This document shows, piece by piece, positions 1 through 12,273 of a DNA stretch of 31,811 nt. Numbering within the stretch: position 1 is the first letter of the stretch; each line of letters opens with the position of its first letter. The position numbers were made by a program, and so were the translations under genes. The stretch comes from Balamuthia mandrillaris (taxonomy: Eukaryota > Discosea > Longamoebia > Balamuthiidae), in assembly GCA_031835245.1 (NCBI GenBank), contig JAVKOQ010000508.1, positions 1-31,811 on the forward strand, written 5' to 3'. The notes beneath the pieces were generated by a model. That model saw nothing but the letters and a program-made list of their open reading frames with translations. It was not told the origin of the DNA and did no database searches.

Positions 1-51
1 ATCGACGTCCGAGTGACCGACAAGCGCCAACCCTTTTGCTTTGCTCTCTAC

Positions 52-3000
52 ATGCCACCGCGCGAGCCTTCTTCCGCTTCGTCTGCCTCTTTGCCTCTGC
101 CCCTTACTTCCTTTGCCGATAGACGTCGCTCCTCGCTCTCCTCCTCGGCGCCGACCTCCACCAGCGCTGACAACCTTCGGTCGCCTCTGCTCTCTGCCTC
201 TTCCTCCGCCTCTTCCTCCACAGCGACCGCCATCGCCGCTGCCACTGCCGCTGTCATCGTCTCCTCTTCTCCTTCTCCTTCTTCTCTTGCTGGCGCTTCT
301 GCCTCCGGAGCAGTCAACATTGTACACAATATCTCAGCCTCGTCTTCTTTATCCTCAAGCCCTTCTCCCTCTTCCTCCTCTTCCTTTCAAAGTGGGGTTG
401 CGGTTGTAAGTGGGAGTAGTTCGCCTGGTCGACACTCCTCTTCTTCTTCGGATGTATCATGGAGATATTTGTTGGCGACAGAGACGGAACAAGAAAAGAC
501 TAATTGGGTGCAGGAGATACTGAAGCTGAGGGACATCACCGGCATCATCGAGCTGCTCGGCCATGACAGCCTTGACTTTTATGCGGCCTTTGCTCTCGCC
601 AACATCTCTGCTGGTCGCAAAGGTTTGGCTTTTCTTCTTCCTTTCTGTTCTCTCAATTTATTCTTCACTCTCTCTCTCTCTCTCTCTCTCTATCTTGTCT
701 TCTCGTTCTCAGGTTCTCTGCTTCAGTCTCTTCTCATTTTTTATTTGATACTTGCTCACAAACATATCCCCCCAAACGATAACACAGTGGAGAAGAAGAG
801 AAAGATTGTGCAACAAGGAGGACACGTGAAGCTGCTCGCCTTCCTCTTGAACTCCACCGACCAGCAAATCAACTCGGCCATACTCTATGCCTTTTCCCAA
901 CTGGCCACCGTGGAGGAAAACAAGGACGAGATCGCAAGGACAAACCTTCCCGCCCTTCGCACTCTCTTTTGCGACGAACAGACTCCTATCTTTGTAAAGG
1001 ACTCTATAGTACCGACCTTTGCCTACTGCTCCTCCACAATTCTTGGCAGAAAGTTTATTCGAGGGTTGCGCCTGTTGCCGATGCTTTGCCAGCAGCTCAC
1101 GGAGAAGGCAGCCGCAGCTACCAGCGTCAAGTATCAGAAATATGCACTCTTAACTCTTGCTAACTGTGCTAAGAATCGTAATTATCTCGCTTTCTTCTCT
1201 CTCTCTCTCTCTCTCTCTCTCTTGTACTCACTTTTATTTCTCTTTCACTAATTCTCCTCTCTCATTCACTCATTCTCTCTTCTGTTCAATGACCCACAGG
1301 AGCATGCGCGAAGGAGATAGCTCCATATGTGCAAGAGTTTCTTCACTTTGTGGCTAACGACAAAGCGAGTAAAGAAGATGCTGACCAGCTCGCCGAGTAC
1401 ACGTTTCTTTTGCTGGCCAACTGCTGCTCTCACAAGCTTAGCTCTTCCACTGCTGCTTCTTCTTCTCGCGCCTCTTCCTCTTCTTCCAATGTGGCAGCGT
1501 TGCACCTTCGACTCGCTGCTGAGATTCAGCAATACCTGTCAACTTGGTTACTCTCCGCCACTCATGCCTCTGAAAATATGAAAGCTCACATTGTACATCT
1601 TTGCTCTGTCCTGTCTTACCAAGGTATGTCTCTTCCCGCTTGTTCCTGTTCTCTTTAGTCTTCTTACTCTCTTTTCTCTAACCAACAACTTATGTCCAAT
1701 TCCTATAGAGGTGGTAAGGAAAGGAATACAGTCTGACAAAGAGGTTCATAGGTGCCTCTTTGCCAGCCTTCATTCCCAAAACCGGGATCGTGTGTACTAT
1801 GCCCTTGTTCTCCTTCATGTGCTTGTTGACTCAGAGGGTCTCCTTCCTGCCACCATTCTCTCCCCTGCTCTCCTCTGCTCTCCACTATCTTCTTTCTTCT
1901 TTAAATGCTTGTTGTTGACATGTAGATTCTCTGCAGAGTTTTGCGAGCAGCATTTCTTTGCTAAAACAAAGCCAGAAGACGGAGCCGAGGAAGCCACTGC
2001 ATCCTCTTCTTCTGTTCTCAGAACACCGCGCGAGGCGCGACGACAGCTTCCCAAATGGGAAACACTCCTCTCCTTCCTCTCCCACGAGGACCAACGCATC
2101 CGCAGACAGGCCGTCTCCTTGCTGTCCCTCCTCTGTCAGACATCCTCCACAAAGGTTTCCTCTCTGCTCTCCAGAGATCGCAACTCGCTGCATCTCGTCC
2201 TGCACCTCTTCCAACAGGCTCTCTCTCTTCACTTTATCCAAGACTTGGAGGAGCACGAAGATGCAGGCGAGGAAGAGCAAAGCTCGAGCAAAAGCAGCGG
2301 CAAAGTCAAAGAGGTCAACTTGGATGGAAGATTATCGGAGGAGAGCCTAAAGACCACGGCAGAGAGTGCTGCCAAGTCCGTGCTCTCACTCAACCTCCAA
2401 ACGGCGGCGCACTGTCTTGCCATCTTTGCCATCTGCTCCTCTTCCTCGAAAGGCAGAGCGGTTCGGATGGAGATGTGCCGCAACCTGATGGACAAGCACA
2501 TCACGCCAACTCTCTTTCTCGAGCCTGTTGTCGGAACGACAGAACAGCAGCAGCCGCAAAGAAAACGACGCAGTTCACCTCAAACGGAGGCAGCAGCGAC
2601 CACAATGTTTCGAGTTGGAGAGGAAGGCCTTAGGTGGCTTCAGCAGAGGATAGAGCAAAGGTTGAAGATGGGGTATACGGAAGATAGCAACGAGGAAGAC
2701 TGTGCTGCGGAGGCTGATTGTGAGGAGCAGTTCTTTTGCGAGGAAGCAACGGAGGAAGAAGGGGCGGCTATGACGGACGGCCGAAGGGATGAGGATCGCG
2801 ATGAGCTCTCGGAAGCGGAGGAAGACGAAGAGGAAGAGGATCCTCTTTTGATGAAGAGAAAGGATGATTGGGACATGGAAGGAGCGAGAAAGAAGATGGA
2901 GGAACTCGAAAAAGAGGAAACGAGGTTTCTTAGTGCCATTCAAATCATTGCCGCAATGTTGCGATGTACACCGTCATCTCCTTCGTCATCGTCGTCTTCA

Positions 3001-5195
3001 TCATCATCTCTGGAGAAAAAAGCAACATCGAGCAAGAAGAAGAAGAAGAGGAGAAAAGGTTCTTCTCCTCAGAGGGAGGAAAAGGGCTCTTCTTTGATCG
3101 ATGTTAGCACAGATGTGGACTCGGTGGCGACTCTTAACTCCATTCTGACTATTCTTCGCAACTGTTCTGCTCACGGTAGCTTTTGCTTTCTCTCTTCGCT
3201 CCTTTCTCCTTCTCTTCTCTTACGTTTGTTTAATGGTGGGACTATAAAATAGGGCATGGCAAAGTGATCATGGGGAAGTACGAACTGTTGCAGCCGCTTA
3301 TTCCTATCGTTGAGAACAGCAGTAGTCATCCTCTCTCCGTTACACTGGCAACTGAAATCATAGCCAACTGCACAGCTGAAGGTATTATCCGTACCCTCCT
3401 CTTGTTCTTCATTCTGACTTCTAACAATATGAACACATCGGATTAATGTCAAACAGAGCTGAATAGAAGATGGCTCACGAAAGCACAGCAGCCTCCCATT
3501 GTCAAGACGTTGGTTTCTCTTCTTGCAACGAACAAAGAGAGTCCTCTAGTGCCAGAAATGGCAAAGGCTCATCTTGCACGAGCTATCGCCAATCTCTCCA
3601 CGCTTGGTGCTCTTCTTTCTTCTTCTTCCGGTTTGTTTTTGTGCTAACTTGCTCTGCATAAGCAGAAAACAATGCATTGCAAGAGGCAGGAGTGATTCAA
3701 GTATTGGTAGATGCGTTACAGCAACTCCCGTCGTCAATCCAGCCTGAGTCTCAGTCTCAGTCTGGGTCCAACGCCAAACCAGACGTCTCCGAACAACAAC
3801 GAAGCCTTCGGTCTTTGCCGCTCCTGCACAACGTGGCTTGGGCTTTATCCAATTGCTCCGCTTCAGGTTCGTTTCAGCTTTGTGTTGTTTGTTTTAAAAA
3901 CCACAATAACAATAAACCACAGATGAAATGATGGAAGAGCTTTTGCAGGCGGATGCTCAGATCACAGAGCACACGAAGCAAGAGGGTGGGGTGCTGCTTG
4001 CCATCGAGAAGGCACTGCAAATGGTGTTGCAAATGGACCGCAAGTATGCTTCGCCGCTCACCACCGCCACCATCACGTTTCTCCTTCAAACTGCGACCAA
4101 TTGTTTAGCCCTTCCTTGTAAGTTTCTTCTTCTTTCTTCTTTCTTCCCTCCTCCTTTTTCTTTCTTTTGTCTAACATACCACTTTTTTCCTATAACAGAC
4201 GTATCAACTAAGGAAGAAACCACGGCGTCCGAGCGAACGGTACTGTTCCATGCACCAGCGCCACCATCAAAAGCGTCGATAGCAACTCCACAATCGACAA
4301 CAGCAGCAACGGCCACCACCACTTCCACTGCTGCTCCTTCTGCCTCAAAACGTCGCCAGTTTCACTTGCCAAAGCAACTCGTGCAGCGTTTGGTCAGTTT
4401 GCTAAGAAACAATGAGGAGGAAGAGAAGAAGGAGAAGGAGAGCAACCTGAATCTTCAGCAAAAACAACGAGTGACGCATCAAGCGCTTTGCGCGTTGGCC
4501 TACTGTGACCAAACAGAGGGCCTTCAGCAAGTCATACTGAGATGTCCTGCCAATGGGCTGGACTCGCTGTTGTCCCTGATAGCAACCTGCGAGAATGAGC
4601 GAAGCAAGGAACTTGCTGCTCAAATCCTGGATAACTGCCTGCGTTCACGTTTGTTCAACCTGTCTCCCTCTTACCATGTTTTTCTCTTGCCAACTCTTCT
4701 TTGTTTTTCTCTGCTCTATTGGTTTCTTCTTAACAGCGAGAAACAAAGAGCTGTGTGCTGGCAACACTGAGGCAGCCACAAAGCTCTTTGATCTAGTGAC
4801 AGACGGGCAGAATCCAGTTGTCCTCTCTCATCTTCTTCGCATCATCGAGGGCTCATTCTTCGCCCCGAACTCACCCAACAACATCAAAAGAGAGAGTAAC
4901 ATACTAACGCCCTCATCTATATCAATTCCAGTGCCTTCTTCCTCTCCACCACCTTCTTCCTTTCGTGGGGCCTCTTCTCCCGTCGCTGTAGGACGTGCTC
5001 ATCATCATGCCAACGCCAACAACAATAACGACAATAATAACCTTAACAGCAACAATACGAATAAGAATGTGTTTAGGGACCTATGTGCCACAGAAGAGGG
5101 CATGAGGCAGATTCTCTCGTTGCTCAACTCCAAACAATCGGATGACATTAAGAGATCAGCTGCCTCGATTCTCGTCCACTCTGCTGTTGATGGTT

Positions 5196-5235
<40 letters not shown>

Positions 5236-8200
5236 ACTCTCGTTTCGTCAAATGCTTACTCATGGACATATTATCAAGACAAAGGAGAGATTCCAATCAA
5301 CCACGCAGGAGTGCTGTTAGCCTTGGCAGCTCTTTTCCAAAACCCATTAACCAACACTCGACGCAACGGTCGGTGGGCTTTCAAAATGAAACGTGGAGGA
5401 ACAGGAGCGGGAGGAGGAAGAGTTCTTGGAACAGGAGGTGGTTTCTCGTTGGAGCTGCACGTAACAGGAGCACAACCGGCTCTCGCTTTTGACTTTGAGT
5501 CCGAGACAAGTCTTGTCGAACAAACAGCAAGAGCAGTGGCCTGCAGTCAATACAAGGACTTGGATTCGTTTCCCACACCTTCACACGATACTTCTGATCA
5601 TTCTTCCAACTGTTCTTCGTCTTCTGCGCCTTCTTCTGCTATAGCCGCATCATCAACATTTGCCAATTCTGCGGTGACTACTTCGTTGTTGCACCCTCCT
5701 CCTTCACCACGTTTTCTGGGAGGAACTCCTCCTCGCCCTTCTGTTTCTCCTCTTTCTACTTCTCCTTCTCTTTCTTCTTCTCCCTCTTCTTCATTTTCGT
5801 CCGTTCCACCTCAACCTCTCTTAAGCCCACGTTCCTCTGCTTCTTCCTTCTCCGCTCCTTCCTCCTCTTCGTTTCCTCCTTCTTCGTCTTCATCATCATC
5901 TTCATTCTTCGCTCCTTCTGTTGCAAGTGGTCTGTCTCCACCGCCATTACCTCCTTTTCCTTTGTTCCTTCGTCACCTCAAAGAAGAGGAAAATCGGTTT
6001 AACCATTCGCTTCAACAATCCAGCAATACCAACAACACCAATAACGCTCCTCCATCACAGCAAAGTGCTCGTAACCGTTTGTTGCAGCTTTATGACGTGG
6101 CGGAGCTCGCACGAACTGACATTCTCAAGTTCAAGAGCTTCACTCCCTCCTTGTTTGCTTCGCATGCTTTGTCTATCGACGAAGATGAAGCAGCGGAAGA
6201 GGATGAGGAACACGTTGTTAAAGGGGAGAATGAAGGTATCTTGCTGTCTTTGTGTTCTTCTCGTTCCACCACTTTCTTTGTCCTTCTCTAACACTACGAT
6301 AAAGCTGGAAAGAAGAAAAAACCAAAGAAAGGACCAACACCTGAAGCTTCCTTTGTCAAGCGCAAGAAAGAGCTACGCAGGACCAAGTGTTTCTCCAGCG
6401 ACTCGTTCGTCATCAACGAAACGGGTACCGTTCTGAGGGATCTTAGCGATCCCTCGGGGGCTAGCATCAGCTTGGTTCAATCTGATCCTTCTTCTTCTAC
6501 CACTTCCTTTGTATCTTTGGGACAAGGGGATACTTCTTCCTCTTCTCCGTTGCAACATGGAGCAACTACTTCACGCTCGAAGAAAGAAAAAGATAAGAAG
6601 CATGCCTCAAAGAATAATCTGTCTTCCACTTCTTCCTCTTCTTCATCATCCACTTCTTCAGACACTCCGAAACGAAAAAGCGGCAAAAAGTCAACAACTT
6701 CAGGCCCCAATAGCTTCTCCGACAAAACTAGCTCTTCTTCTGCTTTTGTTTCAGGCTCCCTTTCTTCTTCTCCTTCTTCCTCTGGTCATATGGCCAGCGT
6801 TACATTTGCTTTCGACAATCTTGATTCCACGACAAGACAAGGAGTTAAAGCATTATCTTCCTCCTCTGCTTCCTCTTCTTCCTCTTCTGCTTCTTCTTCC
6901 ACTTCCTCTTCTACTGGGCATTTAAGAAGCAAAAGCATCAGTTATCATGAAAAGAACTACGAAGCGATAGCACCAGCGTCGTCGTCATCAACCAGCAAGA
7001 ACAACAGCAATAACGATAAGTCACACGACAAGCACGTTTCCATCAAAGCGAGCAACAGCAAGCCTAGAGCTCACAGCCTCAGCCTGAGTGGATCTTACTC
7101 CATCTCTCCCACCAGTCGAAGCAGTGATTCTGTTCGCTCTCACACCATCTCCACTCCGTCCAACGAGCGAGAACGAGAGAGAGAAAAGGGAGAAAGAGAC
7201 AAAGGAGAAAAAGGAGAGAGAGGAGAGGAAGAAAGCTCGGCAAATCCTTCGAAGGAAAAAACTTCCAGCGGAGGGTTGAACAGACAATCTTCTTGGTCGA
7301 GTTTGATGAAGTTCTCTGTGTTGAAGCTGAAGAAGAGTGATCCGCAACAGCAACAAAACACAGCGGACAGTGATCATTCTAACAGGTCCTCCTTTGAGAC
7401 CTCCCCTTCTTCTCCGTCTTCTTCCAGCAGCAACACTGCAGCAGTAGTTCCCTCCAACAAAGACGTTAGCAATAATAAGGACAACGATGGCAGCAAGAAG
7501 GCATCCAACAAAGAGAAGAGGGAGTCCAAACAGCAACATCAACACCAACATGACTCTATCAGCGGTATAACTCCGACCAAGAAGGAGAGAGAGAAAGACA
7601 AAGAGAAGGAGAAGGAGAAAGATAAGGACAAAGACAAGGATAAAACCGAACGAAGAGGCTCTATGCGTTCTCTCCAACACTCAGGAGACGTGCTTACCAG
7701 AGAAGGAAGCAACAGCAGTAGCAACAAGAAAGAAGCGCCAGCAACGCCTCGAAGCAAAGAGGCAGCTGCTCTGCATCATCATGGCAATGATGCTCTGGAC
7801 GTTCGCAAGATCTCATCTTCCTCGTCCTCGACGTCTTCTGGCGTTGGTGTACAACGCAAACGACCAAAGCACATTTCCACCAAATCTGGTTCTGCCATCT
7901 ACTCAAGACCTCCTTCTTCGGTTTCGTCTCCCTCTGCTGCTAGTGCCTTTATCAGCAGCAACATTAATAGCAGCAAAGCCAACGCTATTCCACCAGTGAA
8001 GAAGATCGATGTGCAAGGTCTGCAAAAGAGCAGCAACAAAGCATTGGATGAGCAGCAGGAAGGAACCCCACGAACGATGGCCAGAGCAATAAAGTTCTGC
8101 GAGCGTCAAGTTGCTGCGTTGTTGCATTACAGAAGCATCGGAAGCGCTCAGTTCAAAACGTATCATGCTTCCATCTACACTTATTTGATGGTACTTTCAT

Positions 8201-9452
8201 TCCGTTGATAGGCCATTTCGTGCCCATGATATGGGCGTCTTATAACGATGCTGAAATCATTTTCATAATATAGGAAGGCATCACGAAGCATTGGGAAGCT
8301 TTGGAAGAAAATGCGCAGTCATTCAACAACAAAGAAGATGATCAACGCAAAGCAGAAGCAGAGGAAGAGGCAGAATTCAGAGGAGGAGAACTGCAGGTCA
8401 TGCCTCGCTGTTGGGAGCAACTGGATGACCTGGCGGCAGCGTCGTTGATGGCAAGCGAGGACAGGATGATGGTGGCCTATTGGCAAAGGTTGAACGGCCA
8501 CACTGGAGCTATACTCAGCGACCATCCCTTTGACCGCTCCACCAGTTGGCCCTACTTTGAAATCCTTATTCTCAACAAAGGAGTTCATGGGTACAATTCC
8601 ATCTCCATCTCATTTTCTCTCGTTCTCTTCTTCTCTTGGCTTGTTTTTTTCATGTCATTCTGCTCTTTCTCTGTTGTAATGCTTGTTACTATTCCCCTTT
8701 GCAGTTCCATATCGATAGGGTTAGCCCCAAAAGATCATCCCAGAAACAGTCACCCAGGACTCGTCAAAGGGTTGCCTTCACCATTTTGCTCAATTCATGC
8801 TTTTCTTTGTATGTTAGGCTAACTTTGGTTTCGCTTATAGTTCATATGGATGGTGTGGTGATGGAAAGAGATACGAACACGGAACGCCGGTCGACTGGCA
8901 GGACCAATCTCAGGAACCTACCTCTTCTTCTGTGACAGCCGCGGGTTCTTCGTTTTGTTGTTGGGAGTCTGGAGACGTGGTTGGGTGCGGCTACAACAAC
9001 CTTACCCATCAAATCTTTTACACCAAGAATGGTGTATTGATGGGTATGACGACTCTTTCTCTTTGGCTTGCTCTGCTCTTCTCTCTTGCTCTCTTCAATC
9101 CTATCTCTTCTTCACTCTTCTCTGCTTCTCTAAAAAACTTGTTTCTCAAAACAAAAAAACAGGAGTGGGTCACATGGAAGTCGCTTCAGGTCTACATCCA
9201 TGTGTAGGCCTTTCAGGACCTCGCGAGATCGTCTATGCCAACTTTGGCCAGGCGCCATTCCTTTGGGACTTTGACTTTAGCCAACAAGTATGGTCGATGC
9301 GACCTTCAGGTCCTCTGTCAGCAAGAAGGTTGGTGGCTGTTCTTCACGAAAGGGAGGCGCAGGCGAGACGCTTTGTATTACAGGATTACTTGGAATGGTG
9401 TATTCTCAACTTTGATGGCTTAGCTTGGCTCTTTCTCTCTTCAGCCAAGTAA
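52..9452 (+). CDS. Giant armadillo-repeat / Ser-rich / SPRY-domain protein
   Basis: I read 17 exons: 52-622, 788-1177, 1300-1623, 1709-1837, 1937-3175, 3253-3381, 3457-3630, 3666-3866, 3923-4117, 4199-4648, 4737-5192, 5285-6235, 6305-8190, 8274-8590, 8705-8770, 8841-9043, 9163-9452. They join in frame to about 2,656 residues. The frame is open to the left edge, so the true start may lie outside; the first ATG is at 52. After a Ser/Ala-rich leader, residues about 150-1420 hold degenerate ARM repeats, recognisable by third-helix motifs such as ALANIS, LRNCSA, IIANCT, AIANLS and ALSNCS. Residues 1540-2330 are Ser/Lys/Asp-rich and probably disordered. The last 200 residues form a SPRY domain (GSYGWCGDGKRYEHG, GDVVGCGYNN, IFYTKNG). 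ARM and SPRY are both protein-binding modules, so a scaffold or ubiquitin-ligase adaptor role is an inference. Exon joins are supported by phase, but the 1838-1936 intron and the donor near 4648 are less certain. Confidence 0.8.
668..691. repeat. (CT)n microsatellite in intron 1 of the ARM-SPRY gene
   Basis: This is a perfect run of about 12 CT units on the sense strand, inside the intron at 623-787. Confidence 0.95.
1197..1222. repeat. (CT)n microsatellite in intron 2 of the ARM-SPRY gene
   Basis: This is a perfect CT run starting about 20 nt after the donor at 1178. Confidence 0.95.
5200..5232. repeat. (CT)n microsatellite in an intron of the ARM-SPRY gene
   Basis: This is a perfect CT run beginning only 7 nt after the donor at 5193. 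Confidence 0.95.
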
Positions 9453-9484
9453 AGTTTGCAAAACAAGAGCTTATTCTTCGTGTT

Positions 9485-12002
9485 TCAATCATCTTCGGTA
9501 GAATAAGAAGGAACTCCTAAGAGAGTGAGTTTGTTGCCTTCCATGCCACAGATCATCCAGTTCTCTAACAAAGGATGAAAGGCAATCGCTGATACAGCCC
9601 AAGGCACGCGTATTCGACGAACACATTCAACAACGCTGTCACCTTCCTGTCCCCTGCTTTTGCTTCTTTTGTTGTTGATTGCTGTTGAAGATGAGATGGT
9701 ATTGTCAACCCACCGCTCGATGTCTCTGTCGCGTTCTTCGTCATTCAGCACAACTGCCACGTCTTCATTTTCTTCCTGGCTCGCTTCTGCAACGCGCATC
9801 TCATCGTCATCATCCAGCACGACAACCACTTTCTTTTTGCCTTTCTCTTTGTTGCTTCCTGGATTGTTATTGTGAAGTGGTTGTTCTTCCATGTTGTTGC
9901 TTCTTCTTGTTGTTCCATCAGCAGAGATACCAAGGCGAGCCGCGATGAAGACAGCATCGGCCTTTCCGTACCGTTCCTCCAACAGAGTTAGCGCAGACTT
10001 GTTCTCGGCGGAGTGAAGGCCAATGCGGCGTGTGTCCAAGAGTAGAAGATTGTTGTCTCCAACGAACGCTCCTCCCGCACAAAGGAAGGAGTTGACAGGA
10101 GAGAACGAGATTCTCCCTCGCCTCAACAAGGCAGAAGAGGATGAAGAAGAAAAAGAAGAAAAAGAAGAGGAGGAGGAATCAGAGGCTAGACCTGAACCTG
10201 GTGATGAAAAGGAGAAGGAAGAAGAGGAAGAAGCGGAAGAGGAAGAGGAAGAAGCGAGTTGTTTGAGAGGATTATAGACAGAAGTAAGTTTGGGAGGCCC
10301 ACCAGGTGAGAGACAGATGACGCCGCTGGTTGAATTGTGCAGTTGAAAGGCCAAAGAGTACTCGTTGGAGGGATCCAAACAAATGGAAGATATTCCCGTC
10401 GAGGCATCTTTGGGACCAAAACCTACAAAAAAAAACCAAGTTTAACAACATGAAGACATAGAAGAAGAGCAAGAAGAATAAACACAAGAAGAAGAACAAA
10501 CCAGCTTCGGCGAATAGATAATTAAGATGGATCTTCTCCACCTCCTTATTAGCATACCGAATGTCATAGATGTGAACCTCGCCATTGTCCGTCCCAACGT
10601 AAAGCATTCTACCATCACTTCTTGCTTGCACAGAGTTAAACGCGCCATCCGTATAACTTGCCTGTATCCTCCTTTTCGGAAGGTAATGCAACAACCGTCT
10701 TTTCTTTCGCGATGGTCCTCCTGCTCCATTGCTGTGGTGTTTGTTGTTGTTAATTGCAAAGACGGGTTTGCTGCTTTGTACAGAGTAGTCCCAAAACTTT
10801 ATGGAGGAATCCCGCCCGACGCAAACGAGCTGTTTGCGTTCTGGCACGAAGCAAACATCCAGAATGCTGCCAGAGTGGGTGGTCCCTGTTTTGAAGACTC
10901 GAGTGGGAGCACGGCCGTCATTGCATCGGGTTAAGTCGTAGGCGTAGAGCTCTGGGAAGGAGGAGAAGGAACAGACAACCTCGTCTTGGTCGATGGGGTT
11001 CCATTGTACACACGATAGAACGTGGGTGCTGATAATATATAAATATAAAGGAAGGGCTTAGGGGAGAGGGAGAATAGAGGAGAACAGGAGAGGAGAGAAA
11101 AGAAAAGAGAAAGAAAAAAGAGAAGAGAAGACAAACCTGTCGAGAGACAATAGAGGGGGCGGAAGTTGGGGCAGCTGTTCGGCCCACCAGTCCGAAGATG
11201 TGTCAGGAGAGTCAGCCAACATCGCAGATGCAGTGGAGAGTATTCGAACCGGTCTTTGAGAGAGTTCATCATAGACCACATTGGGAATATACTCTGTTGT
11301 CTCCATGGCAGAAGAAGAAGAGACAAAAGGAAAAGGTCGGCGACTGGGCTTTTGTTTTGTTCGCTGACGAGCGTAGTCCTCAGCAAGTGCAGCTCTGCAT
11401 TGCTCAAAGTTGTGAATGTCGAGCCGTCCATTGGAGCTCGCCACAGCAAACAGCTCCCCATCTTGGTCGAAGCGAAGGTCCGAGATAAAGCCTTTGGTGG
11501 ATGTGGAAGAAGAGGAATGACCGCGGCCCCGCCCCATCATCGCCATGGAGGAAGAAGAGGCTGAGGACGAAGAAGGAAGATAGGTGGCTAACTTTGAACG
11601 AGAAAGACAGCCAAACATCAGTAAGGAGAAAGAAAGGAGAAGAAGGAAGAAAGAAGAAAGCAAACGGCAAAGACATGCAGGAAGAGGATAAGAAAGAGGA
11701 CATACTGCTTGTGTGTCACGAAAGGAGTCCCACGCAATGCGCGACCGGAGGTTAGAAGCAACACGCCCTTTGCGTTGATAGTCATTTGTCCATAGAAACC
11801 CTTTCCTCCTCCTTGGTTAACCAACACCGTTAGCTTCCAACTTTAGGTTTTAAAAAAAAAAGAAAAGAAAAAAATAGAATAGAATAGAATGAACCAAAAC
11901 TAACTTTTCGCGTGATGGTTGCGGTTTCTCGGGAAGCAGCCTGGAGCCATCGCTGTAGGTGGGCACATGCTCCAGGTCCAACGGCTTAAAATACTTTCTC
12001 AT
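9485..12002 (-). CDS. WD40-repeat protein, family not recognised
   Basis: The model has exons 12002-11905, 11840-11720, 11591-11137, 11028-10502 and 10422-9485, giving about 712 residues with consistent phases. WD40 blades are visible as FISDLRFDQDGELFAVASSN, then VLSCVQWNPIDQDEVVCSF followed by ELYAYDL, then SILDVCFVPERKQLVCVGRD followed by SSIKFWDYS, then SVQARSDGRMLYVGTDNGEV followed by HIYDIR, and a last blade VSAIAFHPLLENWMICGMEG. The penultimate part is interrupted by a Ser/Asp/Glu-rich, low-complexity insertion. About 80 N-terminal residues match nothing I know. WD40 propellers are protein-interaction platforms; a CUL4-DDB1 receptor is possible but not shown. The donor of exon 2 is uncertain: a better GTATGT site at 11705 breaks the frame, whereas a weaker one at 11719 keeps it. 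The stop lies only 32 bp from the stop of the converging ARM-SPRY gene. Confidence 0.75.
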
Positions 12003-12216
12003 CTTTCAACACCGCTCATTCAACTTCGCTTCGCTTCTCTTCGCAACTCCTTCACACAAAAAACACAGCGGTTCGTTATACATGGCCCTTGGTACATATG
12101 GAGACGACTGGGTGTTGTCCCGGAACGAAGGGGAGAAAATCTCTTTCCTGCTGAAGACAAAATTTGCACCGCTCGGTACCGTAACCATTTCCTTCATTTG
12201 CATATTAACGTTATAG

Positions 12217-12229
12217 TTTTGGCGGGAAG
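12217..12229 (+). promoter_or_regulatory. E2F-like motif upstream of the WD40 gene
   Basis: The string TTTTGGCGGGAAG closely matches the E2F/DP consensus (TTTSSCGC class). It lies about 215 bp upstream of the WD40 gene start, between that start and the stop of the F-box-Ras gene. It is only a motif match; nothing in the sequence proves binding. Confidence 0.3.
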
Positions 12230-12273
12230 TTTTCTTTTGTTACACGGGAAGGGAAGCAAAAACATCAATATGG

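Noticed and set aside
1838-1936. Possibility that the ARM-SPRY frame reads straight through with no intron here
   Set aside because: The stretch is in frame but is a pyrimidine-rich, Leu/Phe-rich block between two ARM-like segments, with GT and CTGCAG ends of matching phase; an intron is more likely, though not proven.
7021-7680. Long open frame on the minus strand (about 219 codons)
   Set aside because: It is antisense to the Ser/Lys-rich exon of the ARM-SPRY gene; its Leu/Phe-rich composition is just the complement of Lys/Glu/Ser codons.
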